DNA from: Caviibacter abscessus
GTDB lineage: Bacteria; Fusobacteriota; Fusobacteriia; Fusobacteriales; Leptotrichiaceae
Length of the DNA stretch: 64,000 nucleotides
Direction: 5' to 3'
Assembly: GCF_001517835.1 (NCBI RefSeq)
Contig: NZ_LOQG01000011.1
Location: 170,028-234,027, forward strand
Shown: positions 1 through 9,422 of the stretch, piece by piece
Layout of the letters: every line of letters begins with the position of its first letter
Position numbering within the stretch: the first letter of the stretch is position 1
Notes under the pieces: generated by a model
What the model was told of the DNA's origin: nothing
Seen by the model: the letters and a program-made list of their open reading frames with translations, nothing else
Database searches by the model: none
Made by a program: the position numbers and the translations under genes

Positions 1-97
1 TTTATACTTTTTTTAGCAATATTATTATATCATATGTAACATTTTTTATAAAGTCAAAAACTTTTATGCTAACTTAAAACTCGTAAAAAATAAAAGT

Positions 98-133
98 AGC
101 CTTCTATGATAATCTCTTTTACCACAGAAGGCT
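98..133 (-). terminator. Rho-independent terminator after the wzz-like gene
   Basis: An 8-bp perfect stem (AGCCTTCT at 98-105 against AGAAGGCT at 126-133) is followed on the minus strand by a U-rich tail (positions 97-86). It lies 42 bases past the stop of the wzz-like gene and ends the long cell-envelope transcription unit. I see no gene in positions 1-97. Confidence 0.85.
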
Positions 134-174
134 TTAATTCTTACAAAAAATTGCATCAATTTGTCGTGTATTTT

Positions 175-846
175 CTATTTTTCAATTTCTTCTTTAAAAA
201 TTATTAATACAAAACCTAGTAAAAATGCTGCTAAAAGTATAATTTTTTTGTTGTATTTCCCTTTATTCATTACATTTGTCAGTCTTACAACATCATTTTT
301 ATCTTCTTTTATTTGTTTATAGAATACTAATTTTGATATAGTTGTGTCTGCTTGTGCATCTCTATATTCTATAATATTTGTTCTCTTGTTCAATTCATTA
401 TATTGTTTTTCAAGATTTTCACTCATTTTTGAAAAGTAAGAAAATTGAATATCTTTAATATATGAATTAGATAAGTTTACAAGTTCATAAGCAAATTCTT
501 TTCCTAATTGTTTATCCTTAGTTGTAAAAGTAATTTTTAATGTACTTTCATTGCTAATAGGTTTTTCAACTAAAATATTTTTTGATAATTCATTTTCATC
601 TACCTTAGAAAATACTTTATTAATCATTTTTGAATTAGCTATAAGATACGAATTAAAATTATGTGAACTTAAAATATATTTTGCATCATCATTCATTTCC
701 TTTATATATTTTTCATTTACATAAATATTTACAGTTATTTTTTGTACTTGTATATAACTTACTACTAAATAAGCTAATACTGTTAATATCGTTGATAAAA
801 TTAAAATTTTAAGTATATTTTTTTTGATTGTTTTTATTATATCCAT
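175..846 (-). CDS. Wzz-like polysaccharide chain-length determinant
   Basis: A 223-aa protein with the layout of a polysaccharide co-polymerase: a short cytoplasmic N-terminus, one membrane segment (about residues 12-31), a mostly charged helical periplasmic domain, and a second membrane segment (about 202-217) close to the C-terminus. Proteins of this family set the length of Wzy-made polysaccharide. It is shorter than classical Wzz (about 320 aa) and has no tyrosine-kinase domain. Its ATG overlaps the stop of the preceding phosphohexomutase gene by one base (TAATG), so translation is probably coupled. It is the last gene of the run that starts with the polysaccharide locus, which supports the role. 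The assignment rests on topology and context, not on a strong motif. Confidence 0.6.
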   Translation of the reverse strand: MDIIKTIKKNILKILILSTILTVLAYLVVSYIQVQKITVNIYVNEKYIKEMNDDAKYILSSHNFNSYLIANSKMINKVFSKVDENELSKNILVEKPISNESTLKITFTTKDKQLGKEFAYELVNLSNSYIKDIQFSYFSKMSENLEKQYNELNKRTNIIEYRDAQADTTISKLVFYKQIKEDKNDVVRLTNVMNKGKYNKKIILLAAFLLGFVLIIFKEEIEK

Positions 847-2576
847 TATTTAATTGAATGTACTACTTCAAGTACAACCCTTTCAAATTCTTCTAATTTA
901 TGTTGAGAAACTTCTTCCTTTTCATCTTTGACATAAAGGTAAAGTTTGATTTTTGGCTCTGTTCCTGATGGTCTTAATGTATACCAACTTCCATCTTCAT
1001 AAGTAACTTTAAAAGCATTTTGTTTTTCAGTGTCAATAGCTTTCTTTGTTCCTGATTTATAGTCTATTACTACTTGCATTTCATAATCTGTTATTTCTTT
1101 AACTTGAGTATCAAGTATTTGCTTAGGATAAATATTTCTAAATTCTTTCATCATTCTTGATATTCTTTGTTGACCTTCAACACCTTCTAGAACTATTGAA
1201 ATTCCTTTTTCCTTATAATATCCAAATTCTTCAAATAATTCATATAAAACATCAATAAGTGTTTTACCTTGTTTTTTATAAAAAGCAGCCATTTCAGCAA
1301 GAATTAATGATGCTGTAACTCCATCTTTATCTCTTACAAATGTCCCTATATTATATCCTACACTTTCTTCATACCCAAATATATATGTTTTTTCTTTAGT
1401 TTTTGAATATAGATTTGATAATGCACAAATATTTTTAAATCCTGTTAAAACGCTAACCATTTCAACACCGTATTTTTTACAAACAGCAGTTCCCATTTCA
1501 CCTGTAACTATTGATTTAACTATTATTGGATTTTTAGGCATTTGTCCATTTTCTGCAAGAGATGAAACTAAATAATGAATTAATAAAACTCCTGTTTGGT
1601 TTCCATTTAAAGGTATAATTTCCCCTTTATGATTTACTTCAACTGCAAGTCTATCTGAATCAGGATCTGTTGCAATTATTACTTCACCATCAACTTTTTC
1701 GCAAAGTTTATCTGCATATTCAAAAACAGAAACAAATTCAGGATTTGGATATCCTATTGTAGGAAAATGTCCGTCCGGATTTTCTTGTTCAGGAACCACA
1801 AAAATATTTTTATATCCCATTTCATCTAATACTGTTCTTACACCTTTATTTCCTGCTCCGTTAAGTGGAGTATATACTATTCTTATACTTTTATCTAATA
1901 ATTCATCAGATCTTAAAGATTGTTTTTTTACTTCTTCATAATATGCTCTGTCAACTTCTGCTCCAATGATTTCAAGAATTCCACTTTCTTTAGCCTTTTC
2001 AAAAGATAATTTTTTATAATCTGAAAATAAGTCTAATTTTTGCATTTGTTCTAATACTTGACTTGCTATGTCATCTTTTATTTGAGAACCTTCGTCCCAA
2101 TACACCTTATATCCATTATACTCTTTGGGGTTATGTGATGCCGTAATATTAATACCTGATGTACATTTTAAATATCTAACTGCAAAAGATAATTCAGGAG
2201 TAGGTCTTAAACTTTCAAATAAATATGTTTTAATTCCTTCACTAGCCATTATTGTAGCTGCCTCTTTTGCAAATTCAGGAGACATTATTCTACAATCATA
2301 TGCAATTACTATCCCTTTTTTTACTGCTTCTTCTCCATGTGATTTTATTACTTCAGCTAAGGCTTTTGTTGCTCTTGCAATAACAAGTCTATTCATTCTG
2401 TTTGTTCCGGCTCCAAGTTTTCCTCTAAGTCCAGCTGTACCAAATACTAATTCTTGATAAAATCTGTCCTTTATTTCAGATTCGTCTCCTTTTATATTTT
2501 CTAATTGAGCTTTTAAATCCTCATCAAGCCCCCCATAATTTAACCAATTGGTATATTTGGTCATATAAGTTTCCAT
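846..2576 (-). CDS. pgcA: Phosphohexomutase (phosphoglucomutase/phosphomannomutase)
   Basis: Interconverts hexose 6-phosphate and 1-phosphate in the cytoplasm, feeding UDP- and GDP-sugar synthesis. The family signatures are all present: catalytic serine loop TASHNPKEYNGYK (about residues 145-157), metal loop DPDSDRLAV, sugar-binding GYEESVGYN and phosphate-binding RPSGTEPKIKLY near the C-terminus. The length (576 aa) fits the long bacterial alpha-PGM type. An in-frame TTG at 2588 lies inside the GGAGGA ribosome site, so the ATG at 2576, four bases after that site, is the likely start. No separate manB is seen although a GDP-mannose enzyme is encoded at 16731-17717, so this mutase may serve both Glc and Man; that is inference. 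Confidence 0.93.
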   Translation of the reverse strand: METYMTKYTNWLNYGGLDEDLKAQLENIKGDESEIKDRFYQELVFGTAGLRGKLGAGTNRMNRLVIARATKALAEVIKSHGEEAVKKGIVIAYDCRIMSPEFAKEAATIMASEGIKTYLFESLRPTPELSFAVRYLKCTSGINITASHNPKEYNGYKVYWDEGSQIKDDIASQVLEQMQKLDLFSDYKKLSFEKAKESGILEIIGAEVDRAYYEEVKKQSLRSDELLDKSIRIVYTPLNGAGNKGVRTVLDEMGYKNIFVVPEQENPDGHFPTIGYPNPEFVSVFEYADKLCEKVDGEVIIATDPDSDRLAVEVNHKGEIIPLNGNQTGVLLIHYLVSSLAENGQMPKNPIIVKSIVTGEMGTAVCKKYGVEMVSVLTGFKNICALSNLYSKTKEKTYIFGYEESVGYNIGTFVRDKDGVTASLILAEMAAFYKKQGKTLIDVLYELFEEFGYYKEKGISIVLEGVEGQQRISRMMKEFRNIYPKQILDTQVKEITDYEMQVVIDYKSGTKKAIDTEKQNAFKVTYEDGSWYTLRPSGTEPKIKLYLYVKDEKEEVSQHKLEEFERVVLEVVHSIK

Positions 2577-2603
2577 GTGTTCCTCCAATTACTTTATATA
2601 TTT

Positions 2604-3761
2604 TTAATCTACTATAACAATCACAGGTTCTTGCGGCGTTCTGTGCCCTGCTTTATTTACTGATTTTGACCCTATCCATTGATATATAAATTTAATGCTG
2701 TCATCTTCATTTCTAACACATTTATGAGATAACGGATAAGTCCCAAGTTTAGATGCAGTTACTTTTTTTCTTTCTTCTCTATTTTCTTTCGGTTCATACA
2801 TTGATGGTATACCATGCAAATATGCACCTCCTGAAAACCTTATTGCATAAAGAGCATCCCCTACTATTGTATCTTTTTCAATATCTGAAGTATACAACAT
2901 TGTAGGTTTAGATATAGCTACTAAAAATTCTCCCTTTGGTGTAGCATATCCAAATTCACTGTCTTTACCTGTAGTAACATAACCAACGGATAGCATATTG
3001 TATCTTCCTGATTGAGTATCTCTTTCATAAGTTATTTGATTTTGGCTATGTTTACTTACAAATACAAATTTATTTATATAATCTATTATACCACTATTTC
3101 TTATATATTTTGCATTTGTTTTTGGCATATAGTATATTTTTTCTCCATATGCACTTGTTATTATTTCAAAATATTTATCAGTTTCATTTAATATTACAAA
3201 TAAAGATCTATCGGGAAGGTATATAAAATCCTTAAAATCTTTATCAGTATATATTTGTATACTTTGACTACCTCTATTACCAAATTTATCTTTTTTAAAT
3301 GATACAACCTCTTCTGAAAGGGGAGTATATTTATTTACAACTTTTATATTACCTAAGTTTTTTTCAATAAATTTATTAAATCGTTCGGCTCTTTCAACAG
3401 CTTTTTTAAAATCAAATTCTCTTTTTATAACTAAATTTTTTCTTACATAAGCAACTTTCCCTTTTTCAGTTGTAACTTCATACCACTTTTCTTTTTTATT
3501 ATTTTCAACTAATGCTGTTACTTTTATTGTTTTATGAAAATTTAGTTTTGATACTATACTTGATTTTACAGTTGGTTTAGCTCTTAAATTTACTGATTTT
3601 TTAGCAAACACATAATGATCTTTATCTTTTGGAACATACTTATCAAATTGAAAATTAAAATCTATGTGTTCTGATCTTTCATCACTAAATTTTTCTATAT
3701 ACTCAATTGAATATGAAAATGTGTATAAGAAAACAAAAAACATTAAAAATAATTTTTTCAA
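2604..3761 (-). CDS. SH3b plus L,D-transpeptidase-like (YkuD-type) exported protein
   Basis: A 385-aa protein with an N-terminal signal peptide (about residues 1-18), a bacterial SH3 domain (about 50-112: NLRAKP...KWYEVTT...AYVRKN) and a C-terminal YkuD-like domain. The latter has His316 (YLHGIPS) and the stretch Ser345-His346-Lys347-Cys348-Val-Arg350, matching the catalytic SHGC(I/V)R motif except that Gly is replaced by Lys. The gap between the first His and the Ser is about 28 residues, longer than usual. Such enzymes form 3-3 crosslinks in peptidoglycan or attach proteins to it. Translation probably starts at TTG 3761, seven bases after GGGAGG, since no ATG lies at the signal-peptide start. 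Activity is plausible, not certain. Confidence 0.78.
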   Translation of the reverse strand: MKKLFLMFFVFLYTFSYSIEYIEKFSDERSEHIDFNFQFDKYVPKDKDHYVFAKKSVNLRAKPTVKSSIVSKLNFHKTIKVTALVENNKKEKWYEVTTEKGKVAYVRKNLVIKREFDFKKAVERAERFNKFIEKNLGNIKVVNKYTPLSEEVVSFKKDKFGNRGSQSIQIYTDKDFKDFIYLPDRSLFVILNETDKYFEIITSAYGEKIYYMPKTNAKYIRNSGIIDYINKFVFVSKHSQNQITYERDTQSGRYNMLSVGYVTTGKDSEFGYATPKGEFLVAISKPTMLYTSDIEKDTIVGDALYAIRFSGGAYLHGIPSMYEPKENREERKKVTASKLGTYPLSHKCVRNEDDSIKFIYQWIGSKSVNKAGHRTPQEPVIVIVD

Positions 3762-3775
3762 AATTTTTCCTCCCT

Positions 3776-6700
3776 TTAAATATCTACATTTACTATCATT
3801 GATTCTCCAATTTCTTTATTCATAGTTACTCCATAAAGCCTATTTGAACCTTTCATAGTTTCCTTATTATGAGTTATTAATATAAATTGTGATTTGTTTA
3901 TAAATTCCTTTAAAACCTTTATTATTTTTTTAGTATTTGCTTCATCAAGTGCTGCTTCAACTTCATCAAAAAATGTAAATGGTGATGGTTTATACATGAA
4001 TATTGCCATTATAAACGATAAAGCCAACATTGATTTTTCTCCACCTGATAACAATGTAAGAGTTTGTTCCGGTTTATTTTTATATTTTATACTAAGTTCA
4101 ACACCTGTTTCTAATAAATCGTCTTTATCAAGTAATTTTATTGTTCCTTTGGCATTTTGAAGTAATTCCTTACACATATATTCAAAATTACTTGTAATAT
4201 TTGTTATTGCATCGCTAAATTTAGTCATAATATCATTATTTATTTCATTAATTAAATCTAAAATTGATTCTCTACTTCTTAATAAATCAAATTTATCATT
4301 TGTTAATTTTTCATATTTGCTTTGTTCTTGTTCAAATTCTTCTATTGATTCTAAATTAACACTTCCAATATTAGCTCTACTTTTTTCGTTAAGGTTTATA
4401 TTTTTCTCAACGGATTTTGCTTGTGTTTCATCTAAAATTTCTTGATATTCATAATTACTTATAATACTTTCTTTTTCATCTTCAAGTTCTGATAATTTTT
4501 CATTATTTGAACTTAATTTTTCTTCATCTCTTCTTATATTTTCACATATATTATTAAGATTATTTTCAATAGACATTATATTAATTTCTAAATCAGATTT
4601 ATTAGATAATGAACTTATATGTTCGTCAGAAAGTTTTTTATGTTGATCATTAAGATTTTTTATATTTTCTTTTAACTTAATATCATTACTTTCTATTTTT
4701 TCTATTTCATTTTTTATCTTGTTTATCTCATTTTCAATATCATTGTATAATTCATCTTTTTTATCTAAAAATATTGATATTGTATTGTACTCATCATTAA
4801 CTAAAACATATTCTTCATTTATTTCTTCATATCTTGCATACTTTGATAATTGTTTTTCATTTAATATTGCAAGCTCAATATCTATCTCTTTTAATTGCTT
4901 TTCATACTCTTCGTTTTCTTCAATACCATTTAATTTAGAAATTAATTCTTTTAAATGTTTTTCATTATCAACTATATTTTTTTCAATTGCTTTAATTAAT
5001 TTAACATTTTCGGCAATTTCTGTTGTTTTTGTTTTAATAAACTCTTCATTTTCTTCTATTTCAAAAGTATATGTGTCCTGCTCTCTTTGAATTTTTAGTT
5101 TTTCATACTTATATGTTTCATAATTTGATTTCAAATCATCAAGTATAACTCTTAATTTTTCTAAAACTTCCTGATTTTCAGCTATTTTACTATTTATATT
5201 TTCAAGATTTTTAAAACTTTGTTCTTTTTCTGTTTCAAGTTCTTTTAACTGTGTATTTTTAAGTAATGAATTATCAATTTTTCTTGTGTTATAACCTCCG
5301 GTCATTCTTCCTGTCGCAGAAATAATATCTCCATCTAAAGTTACAATTCTATCATTAACAAATTTAGATAGTTTAACACCATTTTCAAGTTTTTCAACGA
5401 CTAAAGAATTTGAAAATACATATTCTATTACTTTATCAACATTTTTATTACCAGAAATATTTTTAACCAAATTTCTTGCATAGTCTATACTACCATCATA
5501 TTTTTTAGTATTTATAGCTTTTACCTTTATATTATCAATAGGTATGAATGAAACTGTCCCAATTTTACTTTCTTTTAACAAAGATATGTACTTATTTGCA
5601 GTTTGACTATCTTCAACAATTATATCATTAAATGAATATGCACCTATAGTCGATAATGCCATCTGATATTTTTTAGGTATATCTAACATATTTACTAATG
5701 GACCTAAAACTTTTTTATCATTTTTAGAATTTTTACAAACAAATTGTATACCCGCACTCATATTTTTTTGATTTTCAATTATGCTATATAAGCTGGTATA
5801 TTTACTACTTATTTCATCATAATGAACTTGTAAATTATGCTTTTGTTTTTTTAAATCTTCTATCGTATTTTTTAAAATTTCAAATTCTTGTTCTTTTTGT
5901 AAAAGATTTTCTTTTTCACTGAACTCAGAACCTATACTATCTAATTTTTTTATGCTTTCTTCTTTTTCTTTTGTTACTTGCTCAAGTTTTATTTTTGATT
6001 TTTCTATTCTTTTTTCCAAATCTTCATTTTCAAACTTTAGCCTTAATTTATCTACATCATATTTCTTATAGTTTTCTTCACAAAGCTTTATTTTTTCGTT
6101 ATAATCTTTTTTCATTTCAATATTAAGATTAATGACTCTATCCAATTTTTCTCTTTGTAAATTTAATCCATCTATTTCTTCTTTTTTACTTTTAAGCTCT
6201 GCATCATATTGCTCCAAAGTTTTTGATAATTGCGTTTTTTTATCTTCAAGTTCTTTTACTCTTTCTTGTTTTGAACTTATTTGTGCATTAAAATTTGCTT
6301 TTTTCGTTATATATTCAAACTCTAATTGTTGAAGTTGCTTAACTCTTTGTGTCTGATTTTCATTATCAAGAGTTAATTCTTTTATATCTTGCTCTATTTT
6401 ATTTTTGCTTTCATTAATATTTTTTAATTCCATTAAAAGATTATCTAAATCATTATTTAGTGTTTCTAATTCTTTTTCAAGATTTTTTTTATTTTCATTT
6501 AAATTATCAAGTCTTGTTTGAACACTATTTTTTACATAACAAAAAAGCATATATTTCAATACATTTATCTTTTTTGTATATGCCATATATGTTCTTGCTT
6601 TTTTTGATTCTTGCTCTAATCTGTCTAAATGTCTTTTTAATTCTTCTTCAACTAATTCTATTTTTTCTATTTCATTTTGAACAGATTCTAGTTTTTTATT

Positions 6701-7231
6701 TGATAATTCTTTTTCAGTTTTTGCCTTTTTTATACCGGCAGCTTCATCTATTACAGCCCTAATTTCAGCAGGAGATGAGGCGATTATTCTCTCAACTTTA
6801 CCTTGACCTATAACAGAATAAGCTTGCTTACCTATACCAGTATCCATAAGCAAAGCATTTATATCTTTTAATCTTGTTTTCTTTCCATTTAAACTATATT
6901 CGTTTTCACCATTTCTATTTATAGTACGGCTAATTACGATATTATCGCTATCTAAATCTAAAAATCTATCTTCATTACTAATTATTAGACTAACAGTTGC
7001 AGATGATCTTGCTTTTTTATTTTTACCACCTGAAAATATTACATCTGTACTGTCTTTAGCACGTATGGATTTATAGCTTTGTTCTCCCAAAACCCAAAGT
7101 ATCGCATCTAAAATATTACTTTTTCCTGAACCATTGGGACCTACTATAGCTGTTATACCTTTTGTAAAATCCAAACAAACTTTATTGGAAAATGACTTAA
7201 ATCCATTTAATTCCAATCCTTTTAAATACAT
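3776..7231 (-). CDS. smc: Chromosome segregation ATPase SMC
   Basis: An 1151-aa condensin subunit that compacts and segregates the chromosome. Visible parts: Walker A GPNGSGKSN near residue 32, a long coiled coil (about 165-490), a hinge domain (about 500-650, with the GRMTGG segment), the returning coiled coil, then signature LSGGEKSMLAL and Walker B FTFFDEVEAALDEAN near the C-terminus. The length is close to the bacterial norm (about 1180). The ATG lies inside the last codons of the upstream epimerase gene (10-base overlap), so smc is translationally coupled to a polysaccharide gene. No scpA, scpB, rnc or ftsY flanks it; ftsY lies 16 kb away. Confidence 0.97.
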   Translation of the reverse strand: MYLKGLELNGFKSFSNKVCLDFTKGITAIVGPNGSGKSNILDAILWVLGEQSYKSIRAKDSTDVIFSGGKNKKARSSATVSLIISNEDRFLDLDSDNIVISRTINRNGENEYSLNGKKTRLKDINALLMDTGIGKQAYSVIGQGKVERIIASSPAEIRAVIDEAAGIKKAKTEKELSNKKLESVQNEIEKIELVEEELKRHLDRLEQESKKARTYMAYTKKINVLKYMLFCYVKNSVQTRLDNLNENKKNLEKELETLNNDLDNLLMELKNINESKNKIEQDIKELTLDNENQTQRVKQLQQLEFEYITKKANFNAQISSKQERVKELEDKKTQLSKTLEQYDAELKSKKEEIDGLNLQREKLDRVINLNIEMKKDYNEKIKLCEENYKKYDVDKLRLKFENEDLEKRIEKSKIKLEQVTKEKEESIKKLDSIGSEFSEKENLLQKEQEFEILKNTIEDLKKQKHNLQVHYDEISSKYTSLYSIIENQKNMSAGIQFVCKNSKNDKKVLGPLVNMLDIPKKYQMALSTIGAYSFNDIIVEDSQTANKYISLLKESKIGTVSFIPIDNIKVKAINTKKYDGSIDYARNLVKNISGNKNVDKVIEYVFSNSLVVEKLENGVKLSKFVNDRIVTLDGDIISATGRMTGGYNTRKIDNSLLKNTQLKELETEKEQSFKNLENINSKIAENQEVLEKLRVILDDLKSNYETYKYEKLKIQREQDTYTFEIEENEEFIKTKTTEIAENVKLIKAIEKNIVDNEKHLKELISKLNGIEENEEYEKQLKEIDIELAILNEKQLSKYARYEEINEEYVLVNDEYNTISIFLDKKDELYNDIENEINKIKNEIEKIESNDIKLKENIKNLNDQHKKLSDEHISSLSNKSDLEINIMSIENNLNNICENIRRDEEKLSSNNEKLSELEDEKESIISNYEYQEILDETQAKSVEKNINLNEKSRANIGSVNLESIEEFEQEQSKYEKLTNDKFDLLRSRESILDLINEINNDIMTKFSDAITNITSNFEYMCKELLQNAKGTIKLLDKDDLLETGVELSIKYKNKPEQTLTLLSGGEKSMLALSFIMAIFMYKPSPFTFFDEVEAALDEANTKKIIKVLKEFINKSQFILITHNKETMKGSNRLYGVTMNKEIGESMIVNVDI

Positions 7232-8151
7232 TCTATACTCCTTGCATATTCGTTAATACCTTCTTTTACACTATATTCTGCTCTATATGATGTATTTTCA
7301 AGTAATTTAGTGTTATCAAGTCTACTATCTCTTATATCACCTTTTCTGGCTTCACGGAATATAAGCTTACCTTTAAATAAAAATGCTTCTTTCATAATAT
7401 TATATAATTCCAATATACTAGTTTTACTATTATTTGATAAATTGAAAGTATTATTTTTAATATTTTCTATACCGGCAATATAGTTTGCATATGCTACATC
7501 TTTTACATAAATAAAGTCTCTTGTTTGTAGACCATCTCCATCTATATATACATCTTGTCCGTTTATCATATTGTTACTAAATATTGCTACAACTCCAGCT
7601 TCACCCTCAACTGATTGTCTAGGTCCAAATACATTTGAATATCTAAATATTACATAATCCAGTCCAAATATATCATGATATAACCTAATATATTCTTCTC
7701 CAGTTTTTTTTGTAAGTCCGTAAAATGATAATGCACATAAACTATCGTTTTCTTTTGAAATTTCAGAAGAAGGCACTCCATAAACTGCTGCTGAAGAAGC
7801 AAATACTAATTTTTTTACTTTATATTCAACACATAAATCAAGAACGTTTATAAGACCCATTATATTTTCCTTTGCGTCAAAATATGGATCTTTTATAGAC
7901 TCAGTTACACTTATTTGTGCAGATTCATGATAAACTAATTCTATATTATGCTTTTCAAAAACTTCTTTTAAATCTTTTTTATTACATATATCTATTTGAT
8001 AAAAAACTTTATTCTTAACACTTTCAATATTTTTAAGATTTCCTTTGCTTAAGTTATCAACTATTATACACTTATACCCATTTTGCGAAAAAACATCCGC
8101 TATATGCGAACCGATAAATCCTGCTCCACCTAAAATCAGAACTTCTTTCAT
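7222..8151 (-). CDS. NAD-dependent nucleotide-sugar 4-epimerase (GalE-like)
   Basis: An extended short-chain dehydrogenase of 309 aa. The N-terminal GGAGFIGSH binds NAD, and catalytic Tyr and Lys are in SFYGLTKKTGEEY (about residues 143-155), after the SSAAVYG Ser strand. The family equilibrates UDP-Glc/UDP-Gal or their N-acetyl forms. Exact substrate cannot be read from sequence; the place next to the initiating sugar transferase suggests it makes the Gal- or GalNAc-type donor for this polysaccharide. Its ATG overlaps the stop of the upstream gene by one base (TAATG), and its own 3' end overlaps smc. Confidence 0.88.
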   Translation of the reverse strand: MKEVLILGGAGFIGSHIADVFSQNGYKCIIVDNLSKGNLKNIESVKNKVFYQIDICNKKDLKEVFEKHNIELVYHESAQISVTESIKDPYFDAKENIMGLINVLDLCVEYKVKKLVFASSAAVYGVPSSEISKENDSLCALSFYGLTKKTGEEYIRLYHDIFGLDYVIFRYSNVFGPRQSVEGEAGVVAIFSNNMINGQDVYIDGDGLQTRDFIYVKDVAYANYIAGIENIKNNTFNLSNNSKTSILELYNIMKEAFLFKGKLIFREARKGDIRDSRLDNTKLLENTSYRAEYSVKEGINEYARSIECI

Positions 8152-9422
8152 TATCTTCCCTTTCCAAATATTACTATTTTTATAGTATCTAATATTATTA
8201 ATATATCAAATGACAAAGAATAATTTTTTATGTAATACAAATCATACTGTAATTTTCTATAAGCATCTTCAACACTTGCACCATATGGATATTTAACTTG
8301 AGCCCAACCCGTTAATCCAGGTTTTACAATATGTCTTAAATTATAGTAAGGTATTTCTTTTTCTAAAGTATCTATAAAAAATTGTCTTTCAGGTCTTGGA
8401 CCTACAAAACTCATTTCTCCGACTATAACATTATACAATTGTGGCAATTCATCAATTCTTGTTTTTCTCATTATATTACCAAATTTTGTAACTCTATTAT
8501 CTTTTTCTTTAGCCCAAGCAGGACCATTTTTTTCAGAGTCTACTCTCATAGAACGAAATTTATATATTTTAAACGCCTTATTATTTTCTCCTATTCTTTC
8601 CTGAGAATAAATAATAGGTCCTTTTGATTCCAATTTAATTATTATTGCAGCTATTATCATTATAGGAATTGAAGGTATAAGTATAACTATTGCAAAACAT
8701 AAATCAAATAATCTTTTAAGATTTTTCTTAAGTTGATCCTGATATGAAATAAAGCCGTCTTCCAATAAAAAATATTTTTTTTTCAATACTTTTATAGGTA
8801 ATTTGTATAAAGTTTTTTCATAAAAACCTTTAAAATTAAAAAATTTGAATCCTTCTAATTTTTTATTAAATAAATAGTTTGCTATTAATTCATTTTTAAG
8901 TATACCTGAATCAAAGTCTACAACTACATCTATTCTATATTTTTCTATGTGTTCAATTAAATTTTGAATATCTTGATCTTCTGTTAATTCTAAAGCTAAA
9001 TGAAATAATTTTGATTTAATTACCTCTTCTTTTATTTCTTCTTTATATTCATTTTCTCCGACAAATAAAAGTCTTGGTCTTAATTTTGAATAATTTAATA
9101 TTAAATATTTTGCAACAATTTGATAAAACATCATAAGACCGAAGAATATAATCCCCTCATTTTGTCTAAAAAATATTAAATTACTCATGAAAAATAGACA
9201 AACATTTAAAACTATATTTACCAATAATTGCTTCAAACTATATTTTAAGTAATCCATGTTAAATACATTAAATATATAATAAAAAACAAAAGAAATAGAT
9301 AGCAGCATAAAGCTTTTATAATTCAAAGGTTTATTGACTACAACCAATCCTAAAACAAAAATTAGTATATTAAGTATAACATATAAATACATAAAACTTT
9401 TTCTATCAATAGTCTTTTTCAT
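8151..9422 (-). CDS. Undecaprenyl-phosphate sugar-1-phosphate transferase (initiating enzyme)
   Basis: Begins repeat-unit synthesis by moving a sugar-1-phosphate to undecaprenyl phosphate. This is a 423-aa WbaP/PssY-type protein: four membrane helices in the first 110 residues, a cytoplasmic domain (about 115-210), another membrane helix (about 232-255), and the C-terminal bacterial sugar transferase domain with KIYKFRSMR, the RIDELPQLYNV segment, SFVGPRPE and KPGLTGWAQV. It is the only such gene in the locus, so it should define the first sugar, possibly the product of the adjacent epimerase. It shares four bases (ATGA) with the GT2 gene before it. Confidence 0.93.
   Translation of the reverse strand: MKKTIDRKSFMYLYVILNILIFVLGLVVVNKPLNYKSFMLLSISFVFYYIFNVFNMDYLKYSLKQLLVNIVLNVCLFFMSNLIFFRQNEGIIFFGLMMFYQIVAKYLILNYSKLRPRLLFVGENEYKEEIKEEVIKSKLFHLALELTEDQDIQNLIEHIEKYRIDVVVDFDSGILKNELIANYLFNKKLEGFKFFNFKGFYEKTLYKLPIKVLKKKYFLLEDGFISYQDQLKKNLKRLFDLCFAIVILIPSIPIMIIAAIIIKLESKGPIIYSQERIGENNKAFKIYKFRSMRVDSEKNGPAWAKEKDNRVTKFGNIMRKTRIDELPQLYNVIVGEMSFVGPRPERQFFIDTLEKEIPYYNLRHIVKPGLTGWAQVKYPYGASVEDAYRKLQYDLYYIKNYSLSFDILIILDTIKIVIFGKGR

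Noticed and set aside
2529-2534. A run of six C in the phosphohexomutase gene, as another possible switch.
   Set aside because: Six is too short to slip at useful rates and the gene is an essential-type housekeeping enzyme with an intact frame.
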